The notes: generated by a model from the sequence alone, not told the origin. A stretch of 45,540 bases of DNA from JAULZV01 sp964401885 (GCA_964401885.1 CAYOAC010000002.1:1-45540); one strand, 5' to 3'. Counted from the stretch's first letter, positions 23,213 through 31,959 are shown. Made by a program: numbers and translations.

Positions 23213-23956
23213 ATGAACACACCACCAAACACACCAACCCCGACTCAGCCCCTGAACCCCGCTCCCGCCACCCCTGCCACCCCTGCAGCTCCCACAAGGC
23301 CTCCTCGCAAGATGGTCAAGGTGCCGGTTGCAACAGTGAACCCCACACCCCCAGCCACTACTGGCGTCAGTGAGGGTTCTCCTCCGACTCCGCCAAAAGC
23401 CCCGACCAAATCGGACCCGGCCACTTCTCCTCAACCTCAACAGGTTAAGAAGGGAAGCCCAAACCTGATTTGGCCGCTGGTTGTACTCATCATCGGACTG
23501 GCTATTGCTGCCGCTCTCTTCCTCAAGCCTTCGGGTGAGAGGCAGACTGCTGGCAACAACCCAGTGAACCTTGTTGACCCGGCTTCGGTTGCCCAAAATG
23601 CGGCCGAGATGGGTACCCCCACCGTCGGCGGCAACATCCCTGCAAACGAAGTGCCAACAAGAGTCAATCTTCCGAAGATTACTCAAACTGTCCACTTCAA
23701 TCATGGCGGAATAATTCGCCGTTTGGGTAGCGAGATCAGAAAAGACGGAGGGGTTTTCAAACTCCTTTACGTCGACTCTAACCCCGCTTCCAGGAAAGTC
23801 TTTATGCAACCCATTGATAGGAATATCCGTGAAGTTGCAGCAAACCTTTCCTTTGATGGATTCCGTCCCCCGGCTGGTGAATTGGCCGTTTTCGACACCG
23901 TTGATGACCAGGTGTCTGGTCTGAAAATGAATGTCTATGCGTGGCGCCTGAGATAG
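23213..23956 (+). CDS. Proline-rich single-pass membrane orphan protein, GC-rich
   Basis: 247 residues. Residues 1-80 are Pro/Thr/Ala-rich and disordered (PTPTQPLNPAPATPAT) with basic patches, then one transmembrane helix (about 84-103, WPLVVLIIGLAIAAALF), then an outer domain (about 150-247) with beta-strand character. This is the most GC-rich gene of the window, clearly above half G+C by eye against roughly a third in neighbours, with matching codon choice. That suggests recent transfer or a different mutational history. The minus strand is also open across it, but only because of GC bias. Family unknown. Confidence 0.65.
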   Translation: MNTPPNTPTPTQPLNPAPATPATPAAPTRPPRKMVKVPVATVNPTPPATTGVSEGSPPTPPKAPTKSDPATSPQPQQVKKGSPNLIWPLVVLIIGLAIAAALFLKPSGERQTAGNNPVNLVDPASVAQNAAEMGTPTVGGNIPANEVPTRVNLPKITQTVHFNHGGIIRRLGSEIRKDGGVFKLLYVDSNPASRKVFMQPIDRNIREVAANLSFDGFRPPAGELAVFDTVDDQVSGLKMNVYAWRLR

Positions 23957-23977
23957 TCTCTGGCGTGTCACGGTCGC

Positions 23978-24006
23978 CCCCCGAACAATTTGGTTCGGGG
24001 GTTTTT
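23978..24006 (+). terminator. Terminator of the 23213 gene
   Basis: CCCCCGAAC / GTTCGGGGG stem, 6-nt loop, T5 tail. Confidence 0.9.
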
Positions 24007-24073
24007 AATTATAATCTTGACAATATTGTAATTCATGATACAATATTTGTATTAAAGAATTTACATAAAAACT

Positions 24074-25399
24074 ATGAAAAATATTATTAAAAACATTATA
24101 TCGATCTCAATTTTAAGTTTGATTTTTGTTATACCTAATTTTGTGTTTGCTGACTCATATTCTGGATATGACTCATATGCCGGAGACTACAGTTACGGAG
24201 ATTCATATGCCGGAGATTACGGATACTATGACTCATATGCTGGAGANNNNNNNNNNNNNNNNNNNNNNNNNNNNNNNNNNNNNNNNNNNNNNNNNNNNNN
24301 NNNNNNNNNNNNNNNNNNNNNNNNNNNNNNNNNNNNNNNNNNNNNNTCATATGCCGGAGATTACGGATACTATGACTCATATGCTGGAGACTACAGTTAC
24401 GGAGATTCATATGCCGGAGATTACGGATACTATGACTCATATGCTGGAGATTACAGTTACGGAGATAATTCATTTAACTGTTCTAACTGTGGAGGATATT
24501 ACGAAGAAAATGATTACGTATATAATGATGATTACTACGGATATTATCAAGACAGTTACTATGGCTATGATTATGGATATGGTAATGATTATGATTATGG
24601 ATGTACTTCATCAAATTGTAATAACAATTATAACGATTTAGAAGTATCTTGTTCAGTGTCAGATAGAACTATTGAAGAAGGAGATTCTACTACATTTACA
24701 GCTCAGGCTGATGGAGGATACGGATCATATACATATAGATGGTCAGAAGATGTTTCTGGATCAAGTCGAAGTGTTACAAAAAGATTTAACGATGCTGGTA
24801 CATATTATGCTACTGTTAAAGTAACTGACCAAAGAGGTCAAACTGCAACAGCAAGATGTGGATCTGTTAGAGTTGAAGATAATAACAATAACGAAGACTT
24901 TGATGCTGTATGTAAAGTTTCAGATACTTCAATTGAAGAAGGAGACAGTGTCAAATTCACAGCTGAAGTAGATGGAGGAAACTCACCATTTGATTATGAA
25001 TGGAGTGGGGATGTAGATGAAGATACAAAATCTTTTACAACTAGATTTAATCGAGACGGAAGATATGAAGTTGAATTAAAAGTAACTGATGATGAAGTAA
25101 ATGTTTCTAGAGATACTTGTTCTGTTGTTAAGGTAGGAAACTCCGACGATAGAGACATCAATGTATCTTCAGGTACATTATCATCTGGAACTGGAAATTA
25201 TGCTTCTATCGACTCAGTTTATCTAAACCAAGTTCCATATACTGGACCTGAAGATACTGCAAAAGGTATCGCGTTCGGAGTAGGAATACTTGCTTGGAGT
25301 ATCGCTGGAGCACTTATAATTAGAAATAAAATGAATAAAAAATTAATTTCTAGTAGAGTATCTGCTTTCAAAGAATCAAACAAGCTTACAAAAGTTTAA
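24074..25399 (+). CDS. Tyr/Gly/Asp-rich repeat surface protein with two PKD domains and a VPYTG sorting signal
   Basis: Signal peptide (about 1-26, ending FVFAD), then tandem 12-residue repeats alternating DSYAGDYSYG and DSYAGDYGYY, interrupted by 100 N (24247-24346). A Cys/Asn/Tyr-rich segment (SNCGG, TSSNCNNN) follows, then two PKD-like domains (each IEEGDS...FTA...Y.W...KVTD). Near residue 387 is VPYTG, followed by a hydrophobic helix (GIAFGVGILAWSIAGALII) and a basic tail: a sortase-type signal with an unusually long tail. Inference: a fibrous wall-anchored protein and probable client of the sortase at 20139. The repeat number is unknown because of the gap. Confidence 0.8.
   Translation: MKNIIKNIISISILSLIFVIPNFVFADSYSGYDSYAGDYSYGDSYAGDYGYYDSYAGXXXXXXXXXXXXXXXXXXXXXXXXXXXXXXXXXXSYAGDYGYYDSYAGDYSYGDSYAGDYGYYDSYAGDYSYGDNSFNCSNCGGYYEENDYVYNDDYYGYYQDSYYGYDYGYGNDYDYGCTSSNCNNNYNDLEVSCSVSDRTIEEGDSTTFTAQADGGYGSYTYRWSEDVSGSSRSVTKRFNDAGTYYATVKVTDQRGQTATARCGSVRVEDNNNNEDFDAVCKVSDTSIEEGDSVKFTAEVDGGNSPFDYEWSGDVDEDTKSFTTRFNRDGRYEVELKVTDDEVNVSRDTCSVVKVGNSDDRDINVSSGTLSSGTGNYASIDSVYLNQVPYTGPEDTAKGIAFGVGILAWSIAGALIIRNKMNKKLISSRVSAFKESNKLTKV
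24164..24467 (+). repeat. Tandem 36/72-bp coding repeats with assembly gap
   Basis: Units encoding DSYAGDY[S/G]Y[G/Y] recur on both sides of the gap with very little divergence, which indicates recent expansion or gene conversion. Confidence 0.85.
24247..24346. other. Assembly gap of 100 N
   Basis: Exactly 100 N inside a near-identical tandem repeat, probably a fixed-size scaffold gap. The true length and frame across it are not known. Confidence 0.95.
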
Positions 25400-25405
25400 T
25401 CAAAT

Positions 25406-25438
25406 AAAAAAGGCGGGCCCGTAGGGCCCGCCTTTTTT
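25406..25438. terminator. Bidirectional terminator between the PKD surface protein and thrS
   Basis: 15-bp perfect stem AAAAAAGGCGGGCCC / GGGCCCGCCTTTTTT with GTA loop. Confidence 0.92.
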
Positions 25439-25447
25439 ATTTGTTAT

Positions 25448-27181
25448 CTATTTCAAAGAAATAAATAAATCTAGAATTTCCTCAGCACTCTTTTGTCCTA
25501 ATTGTCCTTCATCTCGGCTTTCTAGTGTAACTTTATTTGCCTCAATATCTTTATCGCCGATAATTATGAAATAAGGAATTTTTTCATCTTTAGATTTTTT
25601 AATTCTTTTCCCAAAATTATCTTTTGAATCCATGAAGTTGGTTCGAATTCCTTTTGCTTTTAATTTGTTATGAAGATTTAAAGCGAATTCTTCATGAGTA
25701 TCTTTAATTGGAATAATCGCAACTTGTACTGGCGCCATCCAGAAAGGAAAGTTTCCTGCATAATGTTCTATTGCAATAGATAAGAATCTTTCAAGTGAAC
25801 CAGCAATTGCTCTGTGAATCATTACAGGTGTCTTTTTTGTTCCATCTTTATCTGTGTATTCTAATTCAAATCTTGAAGGCATATTGAAGTCCAATTGAAT
25901 TGTTCCGAGCTGTCTTTCTCGACCTAGAGCATCTTTAAACATAAAGTCTATCTTTGGTCCATAGAAAGCAGCTTCACCTTCAAATATTTCATATGGAAGA
26001 TTTTCTTCTTGTGCTATTTTTAGAAGTGCGGTTTGTGATGTTTCCCAAACTTTTTCATCACCAAGATATTTTTGAGGTTCTTTTGGGTCCCTAAAAGAAA
26101 GTGAAACTCTATAATTTCCTTCTTCCATTAATCCCAATAGAGTATAGAACTTTTTAATTATAGAAATAATTATCTTTACTTCTTGTTCTATTTGTTCGGG
26201 AGTACAGAATGTATGTCCGTCATCTTGAGTAATACTTCTTACACGACCCAATCCCATAAGTTCACCAGATTGTTCGTCTCTATAAACCATTGTTGATTCA
26301 ACATATCGGACAGGTAATTCTTTATAACTTCGAGGTTTTGAAGCAAAGATTTGAGTATGATGAGGACAGTTCATAGGTTTCATTACAAAATCATTTTCTC
26401 TTCCTTTAACATGAAACAATTGATCTTTAAATTTGTCCCAGTGTCCAGATTTCATATATAACTCTGGTTTTGTGATATGGGGAATACAAACTTCTTGAGT
26501 ATCATATTGACCTTGAATTTCGTATATTTTTTCAATAATTGCATTTCGCATCGCTGTACCTTTTGGTGTAAAAAGGGGGAGACCACCTCCAACAAGATCA
26601 GAGAATGTAAATAAATCTAATTCTTTTCCAAGTTTTCTGTGATCTCTTTCTTTTGCTTGTTCAACTTTTAAAATATGAGAATCTAATTCTTCTTTATTTT
26701 CGAAAGCCAGACCATAAATACGAGTAAGCATTGTATTTTTTTCATCACCTCTCCAATAGGCTCCAGCAGTTTTATCTAATTTGAAACTTTCTGAATCTAT
26801 TTCTGTCATATCTGAAACATGACCACCTCGACAAAGATCTATAAAATCTCCTGATTGATAACAAGTTATTTCTTCTCCTCGTGAAATAATTTCTTCGATA
26901 AGTTCAAGCTTGTAAGGATTATTTTTGAAAAGTTCCCGAGCTTCTTCTGGAGTTTTTGAAATAGCAGAAAAAGTACTCCAAGTAGGGAGAATTTTTTTCA
27001 TTTCTTTTTGAATACGACCTAGATCATGGTCTGTAACTTTTTGTGTTCCAAAATCACAATCATAATAAAAACCCGTATCCGTTGATGGACCAATAGTTAG
27101 TTTTGTTTCTGGGTAAATATTTAAAATTGCCTGTGCAAGCAGGTGGGCGAGCGAATGTCGCTTTTCTTCTATAGTTGACAT
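25448..27181 (-). CDS. thrS: Threonyl-tRNA synthetase lacking the TGS domain
   Basis: 577 residues. It opens directly in the editing (N2) domain with HSLAHLLA (H9, H13) and, near 117-121, CRGGH, which clears mischarged Ser-tRNA. The class II catalytic core follows: zinc ligands in MNCPHHT (near 273) and the distal IHRA, motif 2 RDEQSGELMGLGRVR, motif 3 GSLERF, and a C-terminal anticodon-binding domain. The N-terminal TGS/N1 domain of about 60 residues in E. coli ThrRS is missing. A minus-strand TACTAT (27194-27189) is 7 bp from the ATG. No T-box leader exists, consistent with a leaderless message. Confidence 0.93.
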   Translation of the reverse strand: MSTIEEKRHSLAHLLAQAILNIYPETKLTIGPSTDTGFYYDCDFGTQKVTDHDLGRIQKEMKKILPTWSTFSAISKTPEEARELFKNNPYKLELIEEIISRGEEITCYQSGDFIDLCRGGHVSDMTEIDSESFKLDKTAGAYWRGDEKNTMLTRIYGLAFENKEELDSHILKVEQAKERDHRKLGKELDLFTFSDLVGGGLPLFTPKGTAMRNAIIEKIYEIQGQYDTQEVCIPHITKPELYMKSGHWDKFKDQLFHVKGRENDFVMKPMNCPHHTQIFASKPRSYKELPVRYVESTMVYRDEQSGELMGLGRVRSITQDDGHTFCTPEQIEQEVKIIISIIKKFYTLLGLMEEGNYRVSLSFRDPKEPQKYLGDEKVWETSQTALLKIAQEENLPYEIFEGEAAFYGPKIDFMFKDALGRERQLGTIQLDFNMPSRFELEYTDKDGTKKTPVMIHRAIAGSLERFLSIAIEHYAGNFPFWMAPVQVAIIPIKDTHEEFALNLHNKLKAKGIRTNFMDSKDNFGKRIKKSKDEKIPYFIIIGDKDIEANKVTLESRDEGQLGQKSAEEILDLFISLK

Positions 27182-27226
27182 GCTTTGTATAGTAACAAAA
27201 ATAAAGGAAAAATAAAGAAGATAATT

Positions 27227-30200
27227 TTATTCTACAAGCTTTTTCATTTTATCCACTAGAATACTTTTCTCTCCATTTCTCTCAGAAAGAGTTCCTTTTA
27301 CAGCAACACAGCCATCTCCTTCAATAATGTCTTTGTATTTTTCATAAACTTTAGGGAAACAGACACATTCAATAGAATCATTAAAATCTTTTATTTTCAT
27401 AAAGGCCATAGCATCACCTTTTTTGGTTAGAATTTGTTTTGATTCTTCAATAATTCCTGCAGCAAAAGCTGGTTTACCATTTTTAATTTCTTTTTTTACT
27501 TTTGCAATACTGTGACCACCGGCATCTATTAAATCTTTAAACTGTTCAAGTGGATTACCTGTAACATACAATCCGAGTAATTCTTTTTCCCAGGCAAGCA
27601 TTTCATTTTTGGAAACTTTCGGACCATTTTCAAAATGTAGATGTGAAATTTTGATTCCAACAGAAGCAAATAGGGAGTCTTGATTATCATCTGTCTTTGA
27701 AATTTCTTTATTAAATTTTAAAAGATTTTCCATATTGTGAAGCAGTGTGGCGCGATCAGGATAAATGCTGTCAAAGGCGCCTGTTCTAATTAGTGCATCC
27801 ATTGATTTTTTATTTAAATTTCTATCAATAACTCTAGTTAAAAAATCTTCCATATTACTGAATTTTCCATTTTTCTTTCTCTCTTCAATAATCGCATCTG
27901 CAATACCTTGTCCAAAGTTTTTAATTGTAGTTAGTCCAAAACGAATAATTTCTTTTCCTCTTTCTCCAGGCACCACACCAAAGTCTGCAAAAGATTCATT
28001 TATATCAGGAGGAAGAACTGTGATTCCCATTCTTTCACATTCATGTACCATGACTGCAATTTTATCTACATCACCAGAATCAGCAGTTAAAACGGATGCC
28101 ATATATAAAACAGGATAATTGGCTTTAAGGTATGAAGTTAAATATGCTACACGACCATAAGCGGCAGCGTGAGCTTTGTTGAATCCATAAGCGGCAAAAG
28201 TTTCAATCATTTCCCAAAGTTTGACTGTATTTGTTTTTGAAAAACCACCAATTTCTATACAACCATTAATGAACTTCTCTTTTTGTTTTTTCATTTCTTC
28301 AGGAATTTTTTTACCTACAGCTTTTCTGAATTTGTCGGCTTCTCCCCAAGAATATCCTGCAAGATTCACAGCAATCAAAAGAATGTCATCCTGATAAATA
28401 AGAATTCCGTATGTTTGTTCAAGATACGTTTTTAATTTTGGATCAAAATATACAACTTTTTCTGGATTATGTTTTCTTTCAATATAGTCAGGAATAAAGG
28501 CAAGAGGACCGGGTCGATAAAGCGCAACCATAGCATTGATGTCGTGACTATTTGAAGGTTTAAGTTCTTTTAGAAAACGAGTCATACCGTCTCCGTTTAA
28601 CTGAAAAGTGGCTTCAGTTTCTCCTCGAGCCAACATATCAAAAGTATTTTTATCATCAAGCGGAATAAAATCTACATCAATTTTTTCTCCATAAATCTTA
28701 TCGGCCATCTTTACGGTTTGAGCAATGATGCTGAGGTTTTTTAGGCCAAGGAAGTCGAACTTAAGAAGACCTGCTTCTTCTACGGAGTGCATATCGTATT
28801 GAGTTACAATTTTTCCTTCACCTTTGGGATCCCATTGTACAGGAGTAAAATCAGCCATACGAGTTGGGGAAATAACCACACCAGCAGCGTGCATACCAAT
28901 TTGTCTTGCACAACCTTCAATCTTGCGAGCCATATCTATAATTGTTTTTGCATCATTGTTTGTCTTGTATAACTGCGCAAGCTCAGGAACTTCATCGAGG
29001 GCTCTTTTAATGGTCATTGGAAACCCCTGTGCACCCATTGGAATTAGTTTTGCGATTTCATCACCTTTTGCATAATCAAAACCCATCGCTCTTGCAGTAT
29101 CTCGAACAGCTCCTTTTGCAAGCATTTTACCGAAAGTTCCGATTTGAGCTACATTGCTATCGCCGTATTTTTTTCGCGCATAATCTATCATGTCATCTCT
29201 TCTGTTATCGGCAAAGTCCATATCAATATCGGGTGGAGAAGGTCTTTCCGGATTAAGGAATCGTTCAAAGGGGAGTCCATATTCCATAGGGTTTACCGTT
29301 GTAATACCAACCAGATAAGAAACAAGTGATCCTGCAGCTGAACCTCTGGTGTTAGATTGAATACCGGCTTCTTTGGCATATCGAAGCAAGTCAGATACCA
29401 CAAGAAAATAAGGTGAATATCCTTTTGTTTCAATAACATCAAGTTCATACTCTATTCTTTTTACAAGTTCCTCTGTTTTTTCTAATTGTCTTTTTTCTAT
29501 ACCTGCATAAGTCATTTCTTTAAGAACATCTTTGGCTTGTCTTCCGCCGATATCGATTGCGGGGAAAACCCATTTACCAAGTTCGAGTTCAAGATTACAT
29601 TTGTCTACAATTTCTTGAATATTATCTAGAGCTTCTGGTGTATCTTTAAAATATTCGTTTGCTTGTTCTTGATTTATAAAAGAAAAATTTTCTTCATCAT
29701 CAACTCCTGCATCACCACCAAAACTACTTTGAACTGACATAAGGGTGCGGCGGGCGTCACGATCCTCGACTTCGATATAGTAGACATCGCCCGCCGCAAC
29801 AATCTTCGTATTTGTCTTTTTTGCAAAATCTTTTACTAGATTCATCCGGGCATCATGGCCTTCAATTTCTGGATGATGTGTAATCTCAAGATAAAAATCA
29901 TCGCCAAATAAATTTTTATAAAAAGAAAGAATTTCAGTTGCTCGTTCCTCATTACTCATTGCAAGAGCATTTACTATTTCGCTATTGAATGAAGGGGAAA
30001 TACAAATTAAATCTTTATGAAATTGTGTAATAAGTTCTTTATCGATACGGGGTTTATAATAAAAACCAACAAGATGTGAATCAGAAACTATTTCGATTAG
30101 ATTTTTGTATCCTTCATATCCTTTAGCAAGGAGAATTAATCTAGTACGACGCGAGTCCATTCTTTCTTTGTCTTTGCGAGTTCGGGTTGCAACGTAGGCA

Positions 30201-30403
30201 TCAATACCAATTATTGGTTTTATTTCTGATTCAATACATTTTTTATAAAATTCAATTGAACCATACATGTTCCCATTATCTGTGAGTGCGAGAGCTTTTT
30301 GATTGTCTGCTTTTGCTGCATTTACAAGATCTTTGATCTTGGGTAGGGCAGTCAAAAGACTGTAATGACTGTGGACATGCAGATGTGAGAAGGGTTTACT
30401 CAT
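27227..30403 (-). CDS. dnaE: DNA polymerase III alpha subunit
   Basis: 1058 residues from the ATG at 30403, chosen because TATAAT (minus strand 30418-30413) lies 9 bp upstream; an in-frame ATG at 30421 precedes that box. PHP domain (HLHVHSHYSLL near 6-16), the family-C polymerase core with RGSAAGSLVSYL and PDIDMDFADN (catalytic Asp pair), GFNKAHAAAYG, a helix-hairpin-helix region, and a C-terminal OB-fold (AFMKIKDFNDSIECVCFP). It is the replicative DNA polymerase. The extra C-terminal tau-binding region is short. The proofreading subunit would be separate, and none is in the window. Confidence 0.93.
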   Translation of the reverse strand: MSKPFSHLHVHSHYSLLTALPKIKDLVNAAKADNQKALALTDNGNMYGSIEFYKKCIESEIKPIIGIDAYVATRTRKDKERMDSRRTRLILLAKGYEGYKNLIEIVSDSHLVGFYYKPRIDKELITQFHKDLICISPSFNSEIVNALAMSNEERATEILSFYKNLFGDDFYLEITHHPEIEGHDARMNLVKDFAKKTNTKIVAAGDVYYIEVEDRDARRTLMSVQSSFGGDAGVDDEENFSFINQEQANEYFKDTPEALDNIQEIVDKCNLELELGKWVFPAIDIGGRQAKDVLKEMTYAGIEKRQLEKTEELVKRIEYELDVIETKGYSPYFLVVSDLLRYAKEAGIQSNTRGSAAGSLVSYLVGITTVNPMEYGLPFERFLNPERPSPPDIDMDFADNRRDDMIDYARKKYGDSNVAQIGTFGKMLAKGAVRDTARAMGFDYAKGDEIAKLIPMGAQGFPMTIKRALDEVPELAQLYKTNNDAKTIIDMARKIEGCARQIGMHAAGVVISPTRMADFTPVQWDPKGEGKIVTQYDMHSVEEAGLLKFDFLGLKNLSIIAQTVKMADKIYGEKIDVDFIPLDDKNTFDMLARGETEATFQLNGDGMTRFLKELKPSNSHDINAMVALYRPGPLAFIPDYIERKHNPEKVVYFDPKLKTYLEQTYGILIYQDDILLIAVNLAGYSWGEADKFRKAVGKKIPEEMKKQKEKFINGCIEIGGFSKTNTVKLWEMIETFAAYGFNKAHAAAYGRVAYLTSYLKANYPVLYMASVLTADSGDVDKIAVMVHECERMGITVLPPDINESFADFGVVPGERGKEIIRFGLTTIKNFGQGIADAIIEERKKNGKFSNMEDFLTRVIDRNLNKKSMDALIRTGAFDSIYPDRATLLHNMENLLKFNKEISKTDDNQDSLFASVGIKISHLHFENGPKVSKNEMLAWEKELLGLYVTGNPLEQFKDLIDAGGHSIAKVKKEIKNGKPAFAAGIIEESKQILTKKGDAMAFMKIKDFNDSIECVCFPKVYEKYKDIIEGDGCVAVKGTLSERNGEKSILVDKMKKLVE

Positions 30404-30461
30404 TGTTAGGTTATTATACAAAATTTTGAGTTGAATGCATCTGGTGTCTTTCTACATATTA

Positions 30462-30489
30462 TTGACAAATAATCTTATAGAACTAATAT
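30462..30489 (+). promoter_or_regulatory. Promoter of the 30514 orphan gene
   Basis: TTGACA, 16-bp spacer, TAATAT (30484-30489), the same hexamers and spacing as at 21549-21576. Confidence 0.65.
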
Positions 30490-30513
30490 GCAATTGAAGT
30501 ACAAACTTTAATT

Positions 30514-30951
30514 ATGAAAACTACTTATCCTTCTTCTGTTTCATTGTTGGTTCGTGTTCCTTCTCTTGAGGAAATTAAGGAAAAGGAACCTAGTCTTACC
30601 CATATTGGCATTCTAGAAATATTGGCGACTTACACATTTTTGCAACAAGAACTATCAGGTTTTTGGAAGGTTAGTCAATTGGGATCTGCTCACAAAGAAA
30701 TTATCTCACCAGCCGATATTTGTGGAGTTCCGACTTTGTGGATTGATCTTTCTTCTGTAGGAATTACAGATATTCGTATAACACGCATATATTATAAAAA
30801 TGTTGCAAACAATAACCCTAAAGTTGCAACAGAAGGCCCTATTGTTGTTTTCAGGACGGAAAAATATCCTGAGGATTGTCCATTTAAAACATTTGAAATC
30901 AGTGCAATGAAGATGAACAGAAAATTTATTGTTACATATACCTTCAGATGA
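30514..30951 (+). CDS. Orphan cytosolic protein
   Basis: 145 residues, not recognised; no signal peptide or membrane helix. The N-terminal half has a helix with LEEIKEKEPSLTHIGILEILATYTF; the C-terminal half looks beta-rich (GVPTLWIDLSSVGITDIRITRIYY, GPIVVFRTEK). Stand-alone transcription unit with a TTGACA-N16-TAATAT promoter, like other orphans here, and its own terminator. It is slightly richer in GC than dnaE and rnhB on either side. Confidence 0.6.
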   Translation: MKTTYPSSVSLLVRVPSLEEIKEKEPSLTHIGILEILATYTFLQQELSGFWKVSQLGSAHKEIISPADICGVPTLWIDLSSVGITDIRITRIYYKNVANNNPKVATEGPIVVFRTEKYPEDCPFKTFEISAMKMNRKFIVTYTFR

Positions 30952-30970
30952 AGAAACGTTCGTTAATTAC

Positions 30971-31004
30971 AAAAACCTTTATGCCTTAGGCATGAGGTTT
31001 TTTA
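30971..31004 (+). terminator. Terminator of the 30514 gene
   Basis: Stem AAAAACC...ATGCC / GGCAT...GGTTTTT with a small bulge and TTA loop, then T-rich tail. Confidence 0.75.
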
Positions 31005-31010
31005 TTTTGT

Positions 31011-31016
31011 TATAAT
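31011..31016 (+). promoter_or_regulatory. -10 box of rnhB
   Basis: TATAAT, 8 bp before the ATG at 31025; leaderless arrangement. Confidence 0.55.
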
Positions 31017-31024
31017 TACTTATT

Positions 31025-31642
31025 ATGAAAGATAAAAGAGAAGAATATCTTGTGGGTATTGATGAAGCAGGACGGGGCCCGCTTGCGGGCCCCGTTTCGA
31101 TAGGTACTTCTTTTATTCCAAAATCTAAAAGTAAATCTATCTTTAATCTTTTGAAAAAGAACGGTCTGAATGATTCAAAACAAGTTAAAGAATTGAAAAG
31201 AGAAAAACTATATGAAGTTTTAAATCAATTACAAAAAGAAGGAAAAATAAATTGGTCGGCAACTCTCGTTTCTGCAAAAATAATTTCTACAAAAGGAATT
31301 TCGCATGCTATTAATTTTGGAATAAAAAGGAATTTAGAAAAATTAAAAATAAAAGAAAGAGAAACAGAAATAATTTTAGAGTTAGATGGTGCTTTGAAGG
31401 TTCCCAAAGGAAATTGGAAAAAATCATCAGTAATTATAAAAGGGGATTCAATTAAACCAAGTATTATGATTGCCTCAATTTTGGCAAAGGTAACTCGAGA
31501 TAGATATATGAAAAAAAATTCAAAAAAATATCCTCAGTATGGTTTTGAAATTCATAAAGGATATGGGACTTTAAAACATAGGAATTTGATTAAAAAACAT
31601 GGTTTATGTAAAGAACATCGTGTTGGGTGGTGTAAAATATAG
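31025..31642 (+). CDS. rnhB: Ribonuclease HII
   Basis: 205 residues. GIDEAGRGPLAGPV (D13, E14) is the type 2 RNase H signature, LELDGALKVP carries the next catalytic Asp, and IIKGDSIKPSIMIASILAKVTRD the conserved Asp-Ser-Lys region. It removes ribonucleotides from DNA, starting at RNA-DNA junctions. The codons for the signature (31072-31095) form a perfect 11-bp GC-rich inverted repeat, out of character with this AT-rich gene. It is followed by rpmF and the nusB/rnc genes. Confidence 0.93.
   Translation: MKDKREEYLVGIDEAGRGPLAGPVSIGTSFIPKSKSKSIFNLLKKNGLNDSKQVKELKREKLYEVLNQLQKEGKINWSATLVSAKIISTKGISHAINFGIKRNLEKLKIKERETEIILELDGALKVPKGNWKKSSVIIKGDSIKPSIMIASILAKVTRDRYMKKNSKKYPQYGFEIHKGYGTLKHRNLIKKHGLCKEHRVGWCKI
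31072..31095 (+). repeat. 11-bp GC-rich perfect inverted repeat inside rnhB
   Basis: ACGGGGCCCGC (31072-31082) and GCGGGCCCCGT (31085-31095), 2-nt spacer, spanning codons for GRGPLAGPV. It has terminator-stem strength but no T-run. Confidence 0.85.
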
Positions 31643-31654
31643 ATAGTTTTTGTT

Positions 31655-31683
31655 TTGACTTTATTTCTAAAATCTGTTATCTT
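31655..31683 (+). promoter_or_regulatory. Promoter of rpmF
   Basis: TTGACT (31655-31660), 17-bp spacer, TATCTT (31678-31683); the ATG is 9 bp on, so the leader is at most a few nt. Confidence 0.65.
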
Positions 31684-31692
31684 AATACAACT

Positions 31693-31911
31693 ATGGTAAT
31701 ACGAATGAGACATACACGGGCGCATACAGCCAACAGAAGATCACATCACGCTCTTTCTGCATCTGCAATAACAACAGATAAAGAAACCGGAGCTGTTCAC
31801 CTTAGACACCGAGCTTCACGAGCTGGTATTTATAAAGGTAAACAAGCAATCAAGCCTGTTGAAAAGAAAGCACTCGTAAAGTCGACAAAAACAAAAAAAG
31901 CAGTAAAATAA
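31693..31911 (+). CDS. rpmF: 50S ribosomal protein L32, cysteine-free form
   Basis: 72 residues. MRHTRAHTANRRSHHAL matches the CPR form of bL32, and GAVHLRHRASRAGIYKGK corresponds to the region where zinc-binding L32 has two Cys pairs. There is no Cys at all here, so it is a C-minus form that cannot bind zinc in the usual way. A Lys-rich tail of about 20 residues is added. Position before nusB/rnc recalls the usual rpmF-containing clusters. It has its own promoter and a terminator that overlaps the stop codon. Confidence 0.82.
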   Translation: MVIRMRHTRAHTANRRSHHALSASAITTDKETGAVHLRHRASRAGIYKGKQAIKPVEKKALVKSTKTKKAVK

Positions 31912-31934
31912 TTGAGTAGTCATTCAATTATTTT
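31905..31934 (+). terminator. Terminator after rpmF overlapping its stop codon
   Basis: AAAATAATTGA / TCAATTATTTT, 8-nt loop, then ATTTTTTATTT. AT-rich, so termination may be partial and allow read-through into nusB. Confidence 0.6.
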
Positions 31935-31959
31935 ATTTTTTATTTAGCACCTTAAACAT

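Noticed and set aside
23171..23971. 266-residue minus-strand frame
   Set aside because: It is opposite a GC-rich gene; the long frame follows from GC bias. Its translation is Arg/Gly/Trp-rich without domains, while the plus strand has promoter, start and terminator.
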